From contig JAJJXM010000057.1 of the NCBI GenBank assembly GCA_024516155.1, positions 186,001 to 250,000 on the forward strand: a DNA stretch of 64,000 nt, in the 5' to 3' direction. This DNA is from Pyronema omphalodes. Its lineage: Eukaryota > Ascomycota > Pezizomycetes > Pezizales > Pyronemataceae. The translations under genes and the position numbers were made by a program. This document shows, piece by piece, positions 13,678-25,427 of this stretch (position 1 is its first letter; every line of letters begins with the position of its first letter). The notes under the pieces are model-generated. The model did no database searches, had not been told where the DNA came from, and saw only the letters and a program-made list of their open reading frames with translations.

Positions 13678-13718
13678 GGAAACTTGGAAACTTGGAAACT
13701 TAGAAACTTAGAAACTTA
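13678..13718. repeat. GGAAACTT octamer array
   Basis: Three GGAAACTT copies followed by two AGAAACTT variants. Confidence 0.9.
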
Positions 13719-14189
13719 TTGACTTACTTACAAGTACATGATGTTTACGTAACTAAACTATCTACTTGCTAGAATGGCTTTGTGAATACAGGATTGTGGT
13801 TGTTGGATGTTGCTGGCTGTTGTTTGCGGTGCTGATTATGTGATTGGTGTACTGCACTGATGCTGCGTGACTGGTGTACTTGACTGATGATGTACAAGAC
13901 TGATGTTATCCGTGTACTGTTTATTTTTTTTTATCGATGGAATAGATATACAAGCTTATTGTTGTCTTTATACCCATTATATCCATTTATTAAACATTGG
14001 CATTGAAAGTTGAAGTTGAAGTAGTAACTCCAATCATGTATCCATCGTCCATCATCCATCATCTATTATCCATCCTTCCTTCATGCCATCTTTCATCCTT
14101 CATCTCATATTTCATCATTCATCTCATCATTTGCCCAACCTATAAACCTCCTTTTATACAATAAACATAGCATTTTAACGCATTCAATT

Positions 14190-14310
14190 CCACAATTCCC
14201 CAATCCCAATCCCAATCCCCTAATCCCCAATCCCAATCCCACAATCCCCTAATCAATCCCCAATTCCCATCATCCAATCCCCTAATCCCACAATCCCAAT
14301 CCCATAATCC
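14190..14310. repeat. C-rich (C)CCAAT degenerate array
   Basis: Degenerate repeats of CCCAAT and CCCCTAAT on the + strand. The same motif reappears in reverse complement about 170 nt further on. Confidence 0.85.
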
Positions 14311-14386
14311 ATACCTCTTCAATACAATAACCCTCTTATTTCCAATGCCATAACCTTAATATCTCATGATTCTTACTTGATATTTT

Positions 14387-14443
14387 GGGGCTTTTGATTG
14401 TGGGGCTTTTGATTGTGGGGCTTTTGATTGTGGGGCTTTTGAT
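14387..14443. repeat. 15-bp GGGGCTTTTGATTGT array
   Basis: Three full copies and one partial copy of the 15-bp unit. Confidence 0.92.
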
Positions 14444-14479
14444 CGAGATGATAGTGGCCGTGGATATTATGTCGGGGCT

Positions 14480-14655
14480 GGAGGCGGATTGGGGATTGGG
14501 CTGGGGATTGGGGATATGGAGATGGGGATGGGGATGTGGGCTGGGGATGTGGGCTGGGGATATGGGCTGGGGCTGGGGATTGGGGATTGGGGATATGGGC
14601 TGAGGCTGGGGATTGGGGATTGGGGATATGGGCTGGGATTGGGGATTGGGGATAT
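14480..14655. repeat. G-rich GGGGATT/GGGCTG array
   Basis: Degenerate GGGGATT, GGGGATATGGGCT units with dense G-tracts on the + strand, complementary in composition to the C-rich array at 14190-14310. It is a candidate G-quadruplex region. Confidence 0.85.
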
Positions 14656-14698
14656 AGCCGTAGATATATCCAGTAGTCCCAGTAGTCCCACTCTATGA

Positions 14699-14744
14699 TG
14701 TTATCTGTATTATCTGTATTATCTGTATTATCTGTATTATCTGT
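14699..14744. repeat. ATCTGTATT nonamer array
   Basis: About five tandem copies of a 9-bp unit. Confidence 0.92.
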
Positions 14745-14984
14745 ATATCATGAATGAATAGATGAATAGATGAACAGCAGTAGACATAAGCTTCGTCCCA
14801 TGCTATCGTATAACAAGCAAAGGCCATATTATCTTACATAGACCATTTTGACCTTGATCGGCGTGTGATTAAAAGAATAAATGGGTGAATAAATAAATAG
14901 ATGAATGAATAGATGGGTAAATTAAGTACATAGATAGAAGACTAATATTTAATGTTATAGTATAGTAACCATCATCACCTTAAG

Positions 14985-15110
14985 CATACCCATAAGCATA
15001 CCCATAAGCATACCCATAAGCATACCCATAAGCATACCCCATAAGCATAAGCATACCCATACCCATAAGCATACCCATACCCATAAGCATACCCATACCC
15101 ATAACCTTAA
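14985..15110. repeat. CATAAGCATACC minisatellite
   Basis: Roughly ten 12-bp units with later CCCATACCCATAAG variants, followed ~40 nt later by a run of C. Confidence 0.9.
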
Positions 15111-16414
15111 CTTCAAAGTAAAAGAAACCCAAAATCATCAATCCCCATTACCTCCCCCCCCCCCCCCCCCCCCTTCCTCCCTTCACCTCCACCTTCACCT
15201 TCACCTCCACCTTCCCATCCAACATCCAAGACGCACCCCCGCTAAGACCCCAACGAATTTACCTTAAGTTTCCATTTCCATTTCCATTTCCATTGCCTAC
15301 GCACCAGTACGTCATTCCATTTCCCCAGTTCAGAAGATAATCTTTTCTTTAGTTCTTAACTGTATCATCTATATATGTGTAAACTCCATCATCTATATAT
15401 GTATATAGAAAGGGGGGAAAAAACCAAACTAATCCAATCCAATCAACCAGACAAACCAGACAAACCAAACCAACCGACTAGACAAACATTACAACTCACT
15501 TGTTTGTTTATTATGTATACGATATATATGATGCATATAAATAATTCCCCACCAATATTCCCACCGGCTCTACTATAAGCCAAGTAATATCACGTTCAAT
15601 AATCACTTCACGACGGACAATAATGCAAATATTTACCGTACTTAAAAAATCATAGATAAACAAACCCAAATCAATCATATTATCTTCTTCTGTTTTGATC
15701 GCACACAAATATCAAGTTTCTTTTTTTTGTCTTTTTTCTTTTCTTCTTTTCAGGAGTAGTAGGGGGTTAAGTTTTTTTTTCTTTTCGATCCTCCATGATC
15801 ACAGACACACAGACACACACACATACAACAAAGATATTGCAACTATCTCCAACAATCTTCAAAACTGACTTCGCGCGGGGCAAGCAAAAAACGACGAAAA
15901 TTGACAATAACTTAAAGGGTAGTAAGAACAAAACAACCTAGCAAAAGTAGTAAAAAAAAAAACAAATTCAACACCATTGTAAAAAAAGAAAAAGAAAAAA
16001 GAAAAGAAAAACCTAGCCCCCCGTTTAAACCAGTAGTATGTGTCTGTGAATGTGTTGTTTGTCCCCCGCAAGAAAGCCAGTTGTTCGCCTTGACCATTAG
16101 CTACCATCGTTGTTGTGAAGCCGTGATAAAAGGATTTCTAATCAGAACTCCTTATCAAAACTCCAAACAACCCCCTCCAAACCGGCTCCCCGCCAAATCG
16201 CAACTTCATTCAACAACTGCTTGGTTCGAGACAGGCTATAAGATTCGCAACAAGAGGAAAAGAGCAAGCAAAACACAAACAACCGGGTACGCTGTTAACA
16301 TTCGCAAAGGCTCCTTCCGCTAACCCAACACTCCCCAAGTCACATGTGTACCTTTAATCGTTGAACCCTCCCTTAACACCAAACCTAAAAAAAAAAGACA
16401 AGGTATATCGCTCT

Positions 16415-17236
16415 TTACAAGATGCTGCAAGACTTCTTGCTCTTGGTCTTCTTCTGCATTAATGCGCAACGAGTGGCGTGCTCAAAGACCTCACGAACAC
16501 CCTCGTTGGTCTTGGCAGAGCACTCAAGGTACCGCTCAGCTCTGATAACCTTCTTAACGGCATCTCCCTGTGGTTTTGTTAGACTTGTACGTTGGCGTAG
16601 TAGAGGGGTCATTGTACCTCAGCTTCGGTGACGGGCTTCTGCGATGTCTTCGCGAGCTCCTGGATAGTCTTCTGGTCGTGTCGCAAATCCTTCTTACATC
16701 CAACCAAGATGATGGGGAGACCGTGACAGAAGTGGAGAACCTCAGAGATCCACTGCAGATATGTCAGCCTAGTGAACTTCCACAAGGATGATTGCGTCAT
16801 GGCTTATCGTACCTTCTCCTGGACGTTCTCAAGCGAATCGGGGGAGTCGATGGCGAAACAGATAAGGATAACGTGAGAGTCGGGGTAAGAGAGAGGACGG
16901 AGACGGTCGTAATCCTCCTGACCAGCAGTATCCCACAAGGCGAGCTCGACGTGCTTTCCATCAACCTCTACATCGGCGACATAGTTCTCGAAGACAGTGG
17001 GAACGTAGACCTAGATGCGTGAGTTAGAACCGTCATTGTTTCTCGTGAATCGATCGAACGTAGAGTAGTATTCACCTCAGGGAAGGTTCCTTTCGAGAAA
17101 ACGCTATTGCAAAGTCAGCAAATGGTACACGATGAAACATCGAAACGCGAACAACAGCATCAACTTACATGAGCAAACAGGTCTTTCCACAGGCTCCGTC
17201 ACCGACAATTACGAGCTTGCGTCTGATCTCAGCCAT
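16415..17236 (-). CDS. rho1: Rho1-type small GTPase
   Basis: Five exons on the minus strand: 17236-17169, 17103-17076, 17010-16813, 16752-16618, 16567-16415; 193 residues, the family's usual length. [19 protein letters not shown] carries the P-loop; VPTVFENY is switch [18 protein letters not shown] is switch II, GCKKDL and ECSAKTNEG are guanine-binding motifs. A Lys-rich tail ends in CSIL, a CAAX box with Leu last, predicting geranylgeranylation and plasma-membrane attachment. Fungal Rho1 activates beta-1,3-glucan synthase and the Pkc1 cell-integrity pathway and controls polarised growth. A second in-frame ATG at 17245 would add MAA; I prefer 17236 because Rho1 proteins start MAEIRRK. Exon 2 is only 28 nt. 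Rho2-like assignment is less likely given the motif pattern. Confidence 0.94.
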
Positions 17237-17247
17237 TGCTGCCATTG

Positions 17248-17469
17248 CTGTTTAGGAGAGGTGGATGATTAGCGAGGTCGACAAAGGCTTCAAGATACTC
17301 GATAGGGCGCGAAGGTGAAGGAAGTGGGTGATGGATGAAGTAGTAGACAGCAACGGTAAAAATAAAGATGCTAAGGGGGTTGCGTATTAAGTGTAATGTA
17401 GCTGAAGGGAGATGGAGCTTCTTGAAGCTGGAAGCTTGAATTCCCGTCACAGCTCTAGGAGAGACTTAC
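17248..17469 (-). other. Probable 5'UTR intron of rho1
   Basis: On the minus strand a GTAAGT donor (first base 17469) and a CTAAACAG acceptor (last base 17248) bracket 222 nt, ending two bases before the upstream ATG at 17245. Leader introns are common in fungal Rho genes. This is inferred from splice motifs only. Confidence 0.5.
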
Positions 17470-18263
17470 CAACGAGTGTTTAATTCTTGATCAGGGGTGT
17501 ACGAGTGAAAGTAACAAAAGGCTTCGGGCGGGTAGCAGGAATAGGGCGAGGAAGTCGTTGGACTGTCGTAGAAATGGTCAGTGGCGGAAAGGAGAGGTTT
17601 GCTCGACACGCGGATTATTGGAAGGGGGGGGGGCTCGAGCTGTAAAGGAGAAAACGGCGGAGGAGGGCTTTACAATACAAGTGTGAGATATTGATTGACA
17701 GGCGTTGCTGGGGTTTGCTTGGAAGGGAGTTGAGAGAGAGAATGAATGAGGAAGAAGGAGCGCTTGGGCTTGGGCTGGGTTCGGGTTTGGCTTGGGTGCT
17801 TGGGATTAGGATGGGTTGGGTTGGTTTTGGATTTTGGGTTGGGTTGGGTTGGGTTTGGGGGGGGGGGGGGGGGGGTGTGGAGGGATACAGCAGAGAGGAA
17901 TGGGGGAGGGTCGAAGGGCCCGCTGAGACGGCGGCTTGGCTAAGGTTTTTGAACGCAATCGTCCGCTAAAAAGCAACTGGATTGGATTTTGATTTACCTT
18001 GTGGGAAAGTATTTTGGGGTTGGACGAGGAAGGACGTGTTTGTCGCGAAGATGAATTGAGGGAGAACGTGTTCTGAGCGTGATGAAAGCGTGTTTATTTC
18101 ATTTTTTTTTTCACGGACGACAATTTGAGAGGGTTGTTGGACACAGGTAGGCTGTACACTCTCCTATTCTCCCAGCAGTGTTATTATTTACACGGTTTAA
18201 ATTGTTTTATTCCGTGAGATGAGCAAATAAGTATGTGCGTGGATAAGGCTGTGCAGAGAGGGA

Positions 18264-18600
18264 GAGGTGCTGCTGCTGATGTTGCTGCTGGAGATGCTGC
18301 TGAATTCTCCTGGCGGTGGAGGAGTGGAATGTTTGGCAGGCCAAATACAGAATGAGCAGCGCCAGGAGAACAGCAACCGAAGCAGCAGCAGCAGCAGCAG
18401 CAGCAACCAAGAGATCGGCAACAACAAGAGCACCCAGCATCATCAGCAGCATCAGCAGCAGCATCATTCATCAGCATCAGGATACCAGCAGCAATATGAG
18501 AACCCAGTAGCAGCATCATCATCATCACCAGCAGCAGCATCAGGATACCGGCAGCATCATGAGCACCCAGCATCATCATCATCATCATCATCAACATTTC
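18264..18600. repeat. CAG/CAT trinucleotide-rich region
   Basis: Several interrupted blocks of CAGCAG and CATCAT repeats within ~340 nt, open in several frames. No flanking coding sequence supports a polyglutamine protein. Confidence 0.85.
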
Positions 18601-19434
18601 ATCAGGATACCAACAGCAACACCTCAACAACCATCAACACTCGTCCGAATCAACGACAATCGTGTCCGCAAACGGGGCTGAATTTTACTCACCTTCTACC
18701 CCCGCCATCTGTTTGTACCGGTCGGTGTTCTTGGAAGAGGTTGGAAAGTACCGTAAGTAGCAGTACGTATTTGCGGGCAACGACACCCGCATTATCAACG
18801 GCATCGTACGTAGGGTATGTAGCGGTGACGGAGTGCGGGAAACAAGATACGGTGTCCCTATTGCACGCCTGGATTAGATACGAAAGATACGCCTCACCTC
18901 ACCTCACCAACAAAATTCCAGTATCAAATGTGATACACGACTGTATATACTTTCTTTCATTCATTCTTTCATTCATTCCACTTTATCAAACCCGCTCCGA
19001 TAAATCAATATAAATTTAAAGAACAAAAAAATTTAATAATATTAACCGTCTGATCATGTCTTTACCTATCGCGACTACTTGCCTATGTCTATCACGGTTA
19101 CATCCACTTATCCCCGAATTTACAGCTGACAGCGAATGAATTCCTGCTATCTTCCCAACAATGGCTACCCGCCCGCGTAGGAAGGAGGTACAGTCATATG
19201 ACAGAGACAGATAAACGCGACCCTGGGAGCCCTGGGAGCCGAGGAGCGAGGAGCGAGGAGCGAGTTGCAAGTTGCGAGTTACGAGTAACGAGTCACCGAA
19301 CAATCCGAAGCAGAAGCAGAAGCAGAAGCAGAAGCAGAAGCAGAAGCACCAGCACGAATCAGAGGGCAAGGGAAGAGTTTACAATCGACTGTACTACATT
19401 CCAGAAGGAAGTCGTAGTCGTAATATCAAACCAA

Positions 19435-19484
19435 AAACCAAAAACCATAAACCATAAACCATAAACCATAAACCATAAACCATC
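19435..19484. repeat. CCATAAA heptamer array
   Basis: About six copies of CCATAAA, another period-7 array in this window. Confidence 0.9.
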
Positions 19485-20394
19485 ACAATTCCACATCAAC
19501 ATTCAACAAGCCCAAATCCAATCGGACCCAATCCAATCGGACCCAATTCGCAGACTCATTTTCCCGCAGGATAATGTATATAGGATAATGTACATCTCTT
19601 CATAGATTACTAACACCGAATATCATCACAGTAAACACTAAACACTAACCACCAATTCCACCAATTCCACCAATTCCACCAACCACCAATTCCACCATTA
19701 CAGCAGCCCCGAGCCATCTATGTAGTGTATACATACCCAAACCCAAACCCAACCCAAACCCAACCGAACCGAGCCGAGTCATATGTAAAAACATGCCCGC
19801 CATGCCCGCCGTGAGCCATAGTCCCATCGAAGACCAAACCACCCCAAAACACCTTCTCCCCCATAGCATAGCACATCAAGTTACCCTGACTGACCACCAT
19901 CCATCCATCCACCTCCATTCACCCCGTCATGTGCGCGACGCGTGTCCATACCATACCCTGCTGGCTTATTTATATGGCTTACGAAACCACCCCCCCCCCC
20001 CCAGAAGGCCAAAAGAACGGGATCGGGAACGGGATTGGCCGGGGTTCTAAATTCTAAGCTCTAAATTTTGAATTTTGAATTCCAAAAATGCTAAAGGATT
20101 AAATGGTAGGGTGAGAGGGGGTGGAGGGGTGGAGGATTAATGGGTAAATTTCCTACCGAGGCCTACATGTAGCGCGGTATCTATGGCGCGGGTTCACGGC
20201 ACGGGGCGGGGGGAGGATTAAGTAAGGAATTTGGTAAGATTGTTAGGGAAGGGAAGGGAAGGGGAATGATGGTGATTAGAAATGTGAAGGGTAGAAGAGA
20301 AGGTAGAAGGAGGATGGGGAGGGAGGATGGGGGATGGAGAGGGAGGATGGGGGATGGAGGATGGAAAAATAAATAGGGAAAAATAAAGTGGGGA

Positions 20395-20590
20395 AATAAA
20401 ATAGGGAAATAAGGATAGGGAAATAAAAATAGGGAAATAAAAATAGGGAAATAAAAATAGGGAAATAAAAATAGGGAAATAAAAATAGGGAAATAAAAAT
20501 AGGGAAATAAAAATAGGGAAATAAAAATAGGGAAATAAAAATAGGGAAATAAAAATAGGGAAATAAAAATAGGGAAATAAAAATGGAAAT
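20395..20590. repeat. 14-bp AGGGAAATAAAAAT minisatellite
   Basis: About thirteen near-perfect copies with period 14. The long minus-strand open frame here encodes only FPYFYFPIFISL repeats and is rejected as a gene. Confidence 0.95.
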
Positions 20591-22683
20591 AAAAATGGAA
20601 ATAAAAAACAAAAATATAAAAATATAAAAATTCAAAGCTATAAAAACAAAAACAAAAACAAAAATAAAAATAAACAATAAGAAGAAATACAAAAAAAAAA
20701 TTATAGAAAAAAAATGGATAAAAAACGCATAAAAAACAAAATAAATACAAAAAATACGTCCAGCGAATTTCTAAATTTCCAAGGGAAGGAATAGACTTAT
20801 CATATCATATCCTATCCCATCACAATTCCAACTTTTCTTCACCTGCATATTCCACCATTCCCATACCCTTCAGAAAATCCAATTTTGTCTTTTTTTTTTA
20901 TTTATTTGATTTATTTTCTTATTTTTTTGACCCGGCTATACAAAGCGAAGCGTGGTGCGTGATAACCCATGATTCAACCCCAACCCCAACCCCAATCTCA
21001 ATCTCAATTACCGATTCCCTATCGCTTCATTAACTCGCCAGCTAGCTACAACTCAGGTACACGGCTATCGAATCCCTCGAATCTATCATGTCACGGTATT
21101 ACCCATACCCATACCCATACCCGTACCTGTCCCTAACACCATACCATACCATACCATACCATACCATACCATACCATTTAAGCGAAACAAAAAAAAAAAA
21201 AGTCGAAAGCCGTAGCAACGTAGCAGCGTAGCAGCGTAGCAGCGTGGCTAAACTAGAAGCTACATATGTAGAAACTAAGAAGCCAAGGAAATGTCAAACA
21301 ACGCATAACGGCCACAATCGACTGGGGACTTTGGAGTTTCCCTAATCCAAACTAACCAACCAACCAACCTCACCTCAACTCCCTACACCGGTGCCTCCCT
21401 AACCCCGTCTCTGGAGTCTCTGGAGCCTACACCACACAACGAAACACAACACAATAAAACATAATAAAACTGAATTCAAAGCCAAGCTAAACACAACCTA
21501 ACCCCCGTGCTCCACGTCTCCAAGTCGAGGTTGATATTGGGGTTGATTACTTATTGGGGCTTGAGATGAGAAGAGGACCCGAGAGCTGGGTATTGGTTTG
21601 ATTTTTATTCTTAATTTTGAGGGTGATGGTGATGGTGATGGTGATGATGAATTGTCGTTTGTCTTGTATTTTTTTTTTGTTTACTTCCACACCCAGAAGT
21701 TATAACTACCCACACATGGCTTAAGCTGTCCAAGAGCTGTATGACTATGGTAACCTGGTAACCTGATAACCATGGAAGAAAGCTCGGTTGATAACAAGAT
21801 AAAAAAAGGTTTTGGATATAGCATCATATAGATGTGGATTTATTTTTATTTTTATTTTTGATGCTTATACTTATATCCAGGTAAATTGTATCATAACTTA
21901 ATGTATGTAGTATCTGCTAAAGAAGAAGAAGTTTCGAGTGTTTATATATAGACTATTGGTTCTATGTGTTCCCTGTACTCCCTATATTTCCATATATCCA
22001 TATTCTCCATACTCCCAATCTCCCAATTTACTATAACCACTCGTCTCCTCTGCTCGTCTCCGGTTATCATCCTCCTTCTCGCCACACTCTACACATCTCC
22101 AAGTGCCGCTCGTAACCATACAGCACCATACCCATCCCCAAGTCGCAAGCAATAGTCAATTGTTTCCTCCTAGAGAGGTCACGAGCCAAGCCTAAAGCTA
22201 CCTGATACTCCCCAATACATCCTGCTGCCCAATCCTCCCCAATTCTCCTCAATACTATCCAATCCTCCACGGTTCTCCCAGATTCATGGATCACTCCTGG
22301 ATGCAAATCACCACTGCACCACAGCACTAGAAAACCAGCAGAAGGAAGAGAGGTGGCAACAGGCCCAAGAAATGAAGTACGCTCTGGGGCGGATCCCAGC
22401 GAGACTCCAAGGTAACAGCTGGAGCCTCGAAATGTAAATAGACTGTAGCATACGTCATAACCTTAAGGTTGGGAACGTTCAAGAAAATCAAATCAAATCA
22501 AATCAAAAAACCACAGCACTAGAGCACCGCCACAATTGCCACTTCCGCAACACTGAAACATTGAAACATTGAAACTACAGTATGATGTATAACCATTATT
22601 ACAGACATCACCGAAAACGGCGGGGAACGGTATTAGATAGCAGTTACCATGCTGTAATGCTACAGTAATACATATCAAGCAAT

Positions 22684-22812
22684 ATCAATCAATCGTATCA
22701 ATCGTATCAATCGTATCAATCGTATCGTATCAATCAATCGTATCAATCGTATCAATCGTATCAATCGTATCAATCGTATCAATCGTATCAATCGTATCAA
22801 TCGTATCAATCG
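22684..22812. repeat. ATCAATCGT nonamer array
   Basis: About thirteen copies of a 9-bp unit, with one internal duplication of ATCGT around 22720-22740. Confidence 0.95.
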
Positions 22813-23328
22813 CAGCAAAACCACTCAATCGTAGTAAAATCACTCCATCAGTAACGGCTAAACGAAAACAAATCTCGAGCTTGTTATTACAATCTATAGC
22901 ACCATAGCACCATATGTACATCGATGGCGAGAAAAAAGTTTTGCATGTAAGGTATCCTGAGGTACCACTTCTGGTTCGGTTTCCGGTTCTCGGGGATCGG
23001 AGACTGGAGGACGGGAAGTGGAGAACGGAGAGCGGAACGGTGATTGGGAATTAGGGTACGGAGATTTAGGTACGGAGGAATAAAATCACCGAAAAGCCGA
23101 GCTTGGTGATAAGTTCAGATTTGATTGGCTAGGTTTTGATTTTTCGGTCCGTAGTAAGGTCGTAGTCGGAGGTCGGAGGTAAATATGTAAACATGTAAAC
23201 ACGGAAGATAAGCAGGAGAGGCAGAGCAGGCGAAAAGGCTCCGAGTAAATATTATAGATAGAAAATATTTCATTAGCTTTTGACAAATTCTGTAACAATA
23301 AATACTGTAGTCTAGAAAAAAAAAAGAT

Positions 23329-23565
23329 CTATACAATGACATGATTCCTATTTCCAGATTCCGAATGTGCTAATATCAGCTTCATCTTCGTTAAATCCTC
23401 GGTGCTCAACCCTCGTTGGTATAGCATCATATCAACCCTGATATAAACAGCGGTATTTATGGATCTCAACACAGCTAGATAAAACGTAAATGCGAACAGA
23501 ATTACAAACAGAAAGACACAGAACGCAAAATAAGCAGCTACAAAAGGTTTATAATCATGAATCAT
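23329..23565 (-). CDS. Possible small membrane protein (doubtful)
   Basis: A single open frame of 78 residues from an ATG at 23565. Residues ~8-34 are strongly hydrophobic and aromatic (AAYFAFCVFLFVILFAFTFY) and would form one membrane helix; the C-terminal half is polar with mixed charge. No family is recognised. The surrounding DNA is AT-rich, which makes chance hydrophobic frames likely. It could also be a 3' exon of something larger. Kept only because its composition after the helix looks protein-like. Confidence 0.25.
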   Translation of the reverse strand: MIHDYKPFVAAYFAFCVFLFVILFAFTFYLAVLRSINTAVYIRVDMMLYQRGLSTEDLTKMKLILAHSESGNRNHVIV

Positions 23566-23826
23566 TATGCCAAGTAAAACATTTCTTTATAGCTCGCTAC
23601 GTACGCCAACTCAATGCTCCAGCATCAATCCCGTCATAAAACTCCTGTATCGCCCTGACAATTAACCCAGTTTCTTTGTGTACCATTCCAAAATCACCGT
23701 ATCCCTAATCGACGTATTCCCTTGTGTCTGTTCTCTCCCCTCATCATTCTCTCGCCCGTCTGCCTCATCTTCACACAAGCCCCTCGAAGCTCCTCGCTCC
23801 CCCCAATACTCCCCCACCCCGGAGAG

Positions 23827-24417
23827 CTATACCCCCTTAAACTCCCTCAACTTTTGTTCATCCTCCCTTATCTGTCTCCTAAGATCCTCCAGTCTCTGAC
23901 GTTCCTCCTGTAACCGTTGCTCTTCTCTTCTCTTAATACTTTCCCTTGTCTGTTTCTCATCCACACCCGTGATTTTACCATCCTCTCCGAACATAATCGC
24001 GCTAGGATCAAATTCAAGTAAAGAATCAGACGGGTCTAATTTGATTTCCAAAGTAGGCAATTTGAAAGACTGGATAAGGAGCGAGGAATAAGAATTAGAG
24101 TTGTTGTGACCGGAGTTGATATACGGAGAGTTGGCATGATGGGAAGAAACTAGGCCGCCGCTGGGGGAGAAGGTGGAGGTGGGGGTGTATTGAGCGGGAG
24201 AATATTGGGAGCTGTGGTGCTGGCCGGAGGAGTACTGGTGGGTACTCAAGTTCTGGGTATTGACGTATTGAGGGTTATGGTGGCTTTGAGAAGAACTCTT
24301 GTGAGAGTGAATGCTGCCTGCCAAAGAGGTGGTGGAGCCATTGGGGTGGCGGTTAGAGAGACTGGAGGTAGTGCGTTGCATTGAAGGGTGGTCGTAGGAT
24401 TGAGAAGCTGTAGACAT
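23827..24417 (-). CDS. Hypothetical Ser/His/Tyr-rich protein with C-terminal coiled coil
   Basis: One exon, 196 residues, from ATG at 24417 (MSTASQSYDHPSMQR). The frame stays open upstream, but no ATG is present there, so this start is preferred. Residues 1-115 are low complexity, rich in Ser, His, Asn, Gln and Tyr (SQSHHNPQYVNTQ, SSGQHHSSQYSP). Residues ~118-150 contain a more ordered stretch, SFKLPTLEIKLDPSDSLLEF and IMFGEDGKITG. Residues ~150-196 are a highly charged Arg/Glu/Gln coiled coil ending REFKGV. Function is not recognised. The pattern (disordered N-terminus, short ordered motif, coiled coil) suggests a scaffold or assembly factor, but that is only inference. Confidence 0.65.
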   Translation of the reverse strand: MSTASQSYDHPSMQRTTSSLSNRHPNGSTTSLAGSIHSHKSSSQSHHNPQYVNTQNLSTHQYSSGQHHSSQYSPAQYTPTSTFSPSGGLVSSHHANSPYINSGHNNSNSYSSLLIQSFKLPTLEIKLDPSDSLLEFDPSAIMFGEDGKITGVDEKQTRESIKRREEQRLQEERQRLEDLRRQIREDEQKLREFKGV

Positions 24418-25427
24418 CGTAGTGTTGGTTACGGTGTTTGGTTCCCGGGGAAATACGCGGGTTTTGTGTAGATTGTGTTGGTAATCGAGAAGCTTGACTG
24501 TTTTTTGTCGAAAAGGCAAAGCTCTCGAAGCTTAAAGGAGTTTGGATATTGTCGATAAATTGCTAATGCTCCTAAGATATTCTGTGCGGTGCGTTGAGAT
24601 GTCCAAGAAGCTGGGGGGAATGCGAGAAGATCCGAGGAAAGCTTTGTTTGGGAGGTCGTTTGACGTAAGGTGGAGGATGAGCAATCGGTGGCACAAAGGA
24701 AGTCGGTGTATGTAGCTCGTGTACGTATTCACGTACAGAGAGAAGGCCGTGTCTGTGTAGGAAATCAAAGAAAAGTAGCAATCTCAGTCAGTCAACGTGT
24801 CAATTTCCTCTGCATTTGGCTTCTGTATTCGTAACAGCCAAGTGTCGAGGTTGTGGTTGTTGTTATAATTACATGCGATTACTCCGGGTTTGATGATTCA
24901 CGGCGGACGTGAGGGGTTCCTGGGAATCCCTGCTACATAGATGCGGCGTTGTGGCAAGCAGGCGTTTGGGTGGGTTTGCTGTATTCTACCTAAATGGATA
25001 GTGTCACCAGATTGTAACTGCCAGATGCAGACGTTGATTTACCTGTTGGTGATAAGACGTGCATTTTGCATGTATTGACCAAGTGAGAAAATGTGAGTAG
25101 AATTATGTCCGAGTAAGAATGAGGAGGAAGTTTAAGAGGAAATTGTCGTTGAAGTAAGGTTAACGGAAACTTGATTGGGTTCAGTTTTTAACAGACTAAG
25201 TCCAAAATGGTGCATAAAATCAGGGTTTCAATATTATGTCACCTGATGCTAAACAGTTCTGACGACCTCACACATGGAATAAAATTTTGGAAAACGACAA
25301 ATTGTATTTCTCGTTGATTTCCAAAAGCAAAAAAATATAAAAAAAAATCAAAAAAATCATACATCGTGATATCGTACAAAAAGCATATCCTAATCAAAGC
25401 TCCTCAGAGCTTGACCTCAGTCATATC
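24418..25427. other. Intergenic, nothing recognised
   Basis: Unremarkable sequence between two minus-strand genes: the upstream flank of the coiled-coil gene and the 3' flank of the next. No repeats or extra gene seen. Confidence 0.6.

Larger units (their letters stand above)
13183..16414. other. Intergenic repeats between UFD2 and RHO1
   Basis: No gene. 13370-13570 is T-rich on the UFD2 sense strand. Minisatellites at 13678-13718 (GGAAACTT), 14190-14310, 14387-14443, 14480-14655, 14699-14744 and 14985-15110 are listed or noted separately. A run of C sits at ~15151-15172. The last ~700 nt are pyrimidine-rich on the RHO1 sense strand and probably its 3' flank. Confidence 0.6.
17470..23328. 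other. Long intergenic repeat region upstream of rho1
   Basis: No supportable gene. It holds a poly-G run (~17858-17875), CAG/CAT trinucleotide DNA, and arrays at 19314-19350 (GCAGAA), 19435-19484 (CCATAAA), 20395-20590, 21100-21178 (CCATA type) and 22684-22812. Long open frames here are repeat translations. The part nearest rho1 likely carries its promoter. Confidence 0.55.

Noticed and set aside
18267..19013. 248-codon Gln/Ser/His-rich frame
   Set aside because: Driven by CAG/CAT repeats; ordinary sequence flanking it shows no domain and the Rho1 promoter lies nearby.
20181..20750. Minus-strand open frame of ~189 codons rich in Phe/Ile/Tyr
   Set aside because: Produced by the 14-bp minisatellite; repeat translation without start context or domain.
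22684..22812. Possible CRISPR-like array
   Set aside because: Short 9-bp tandem units without spacers, in a eukaryotic genome; the same applies to the other arrays.
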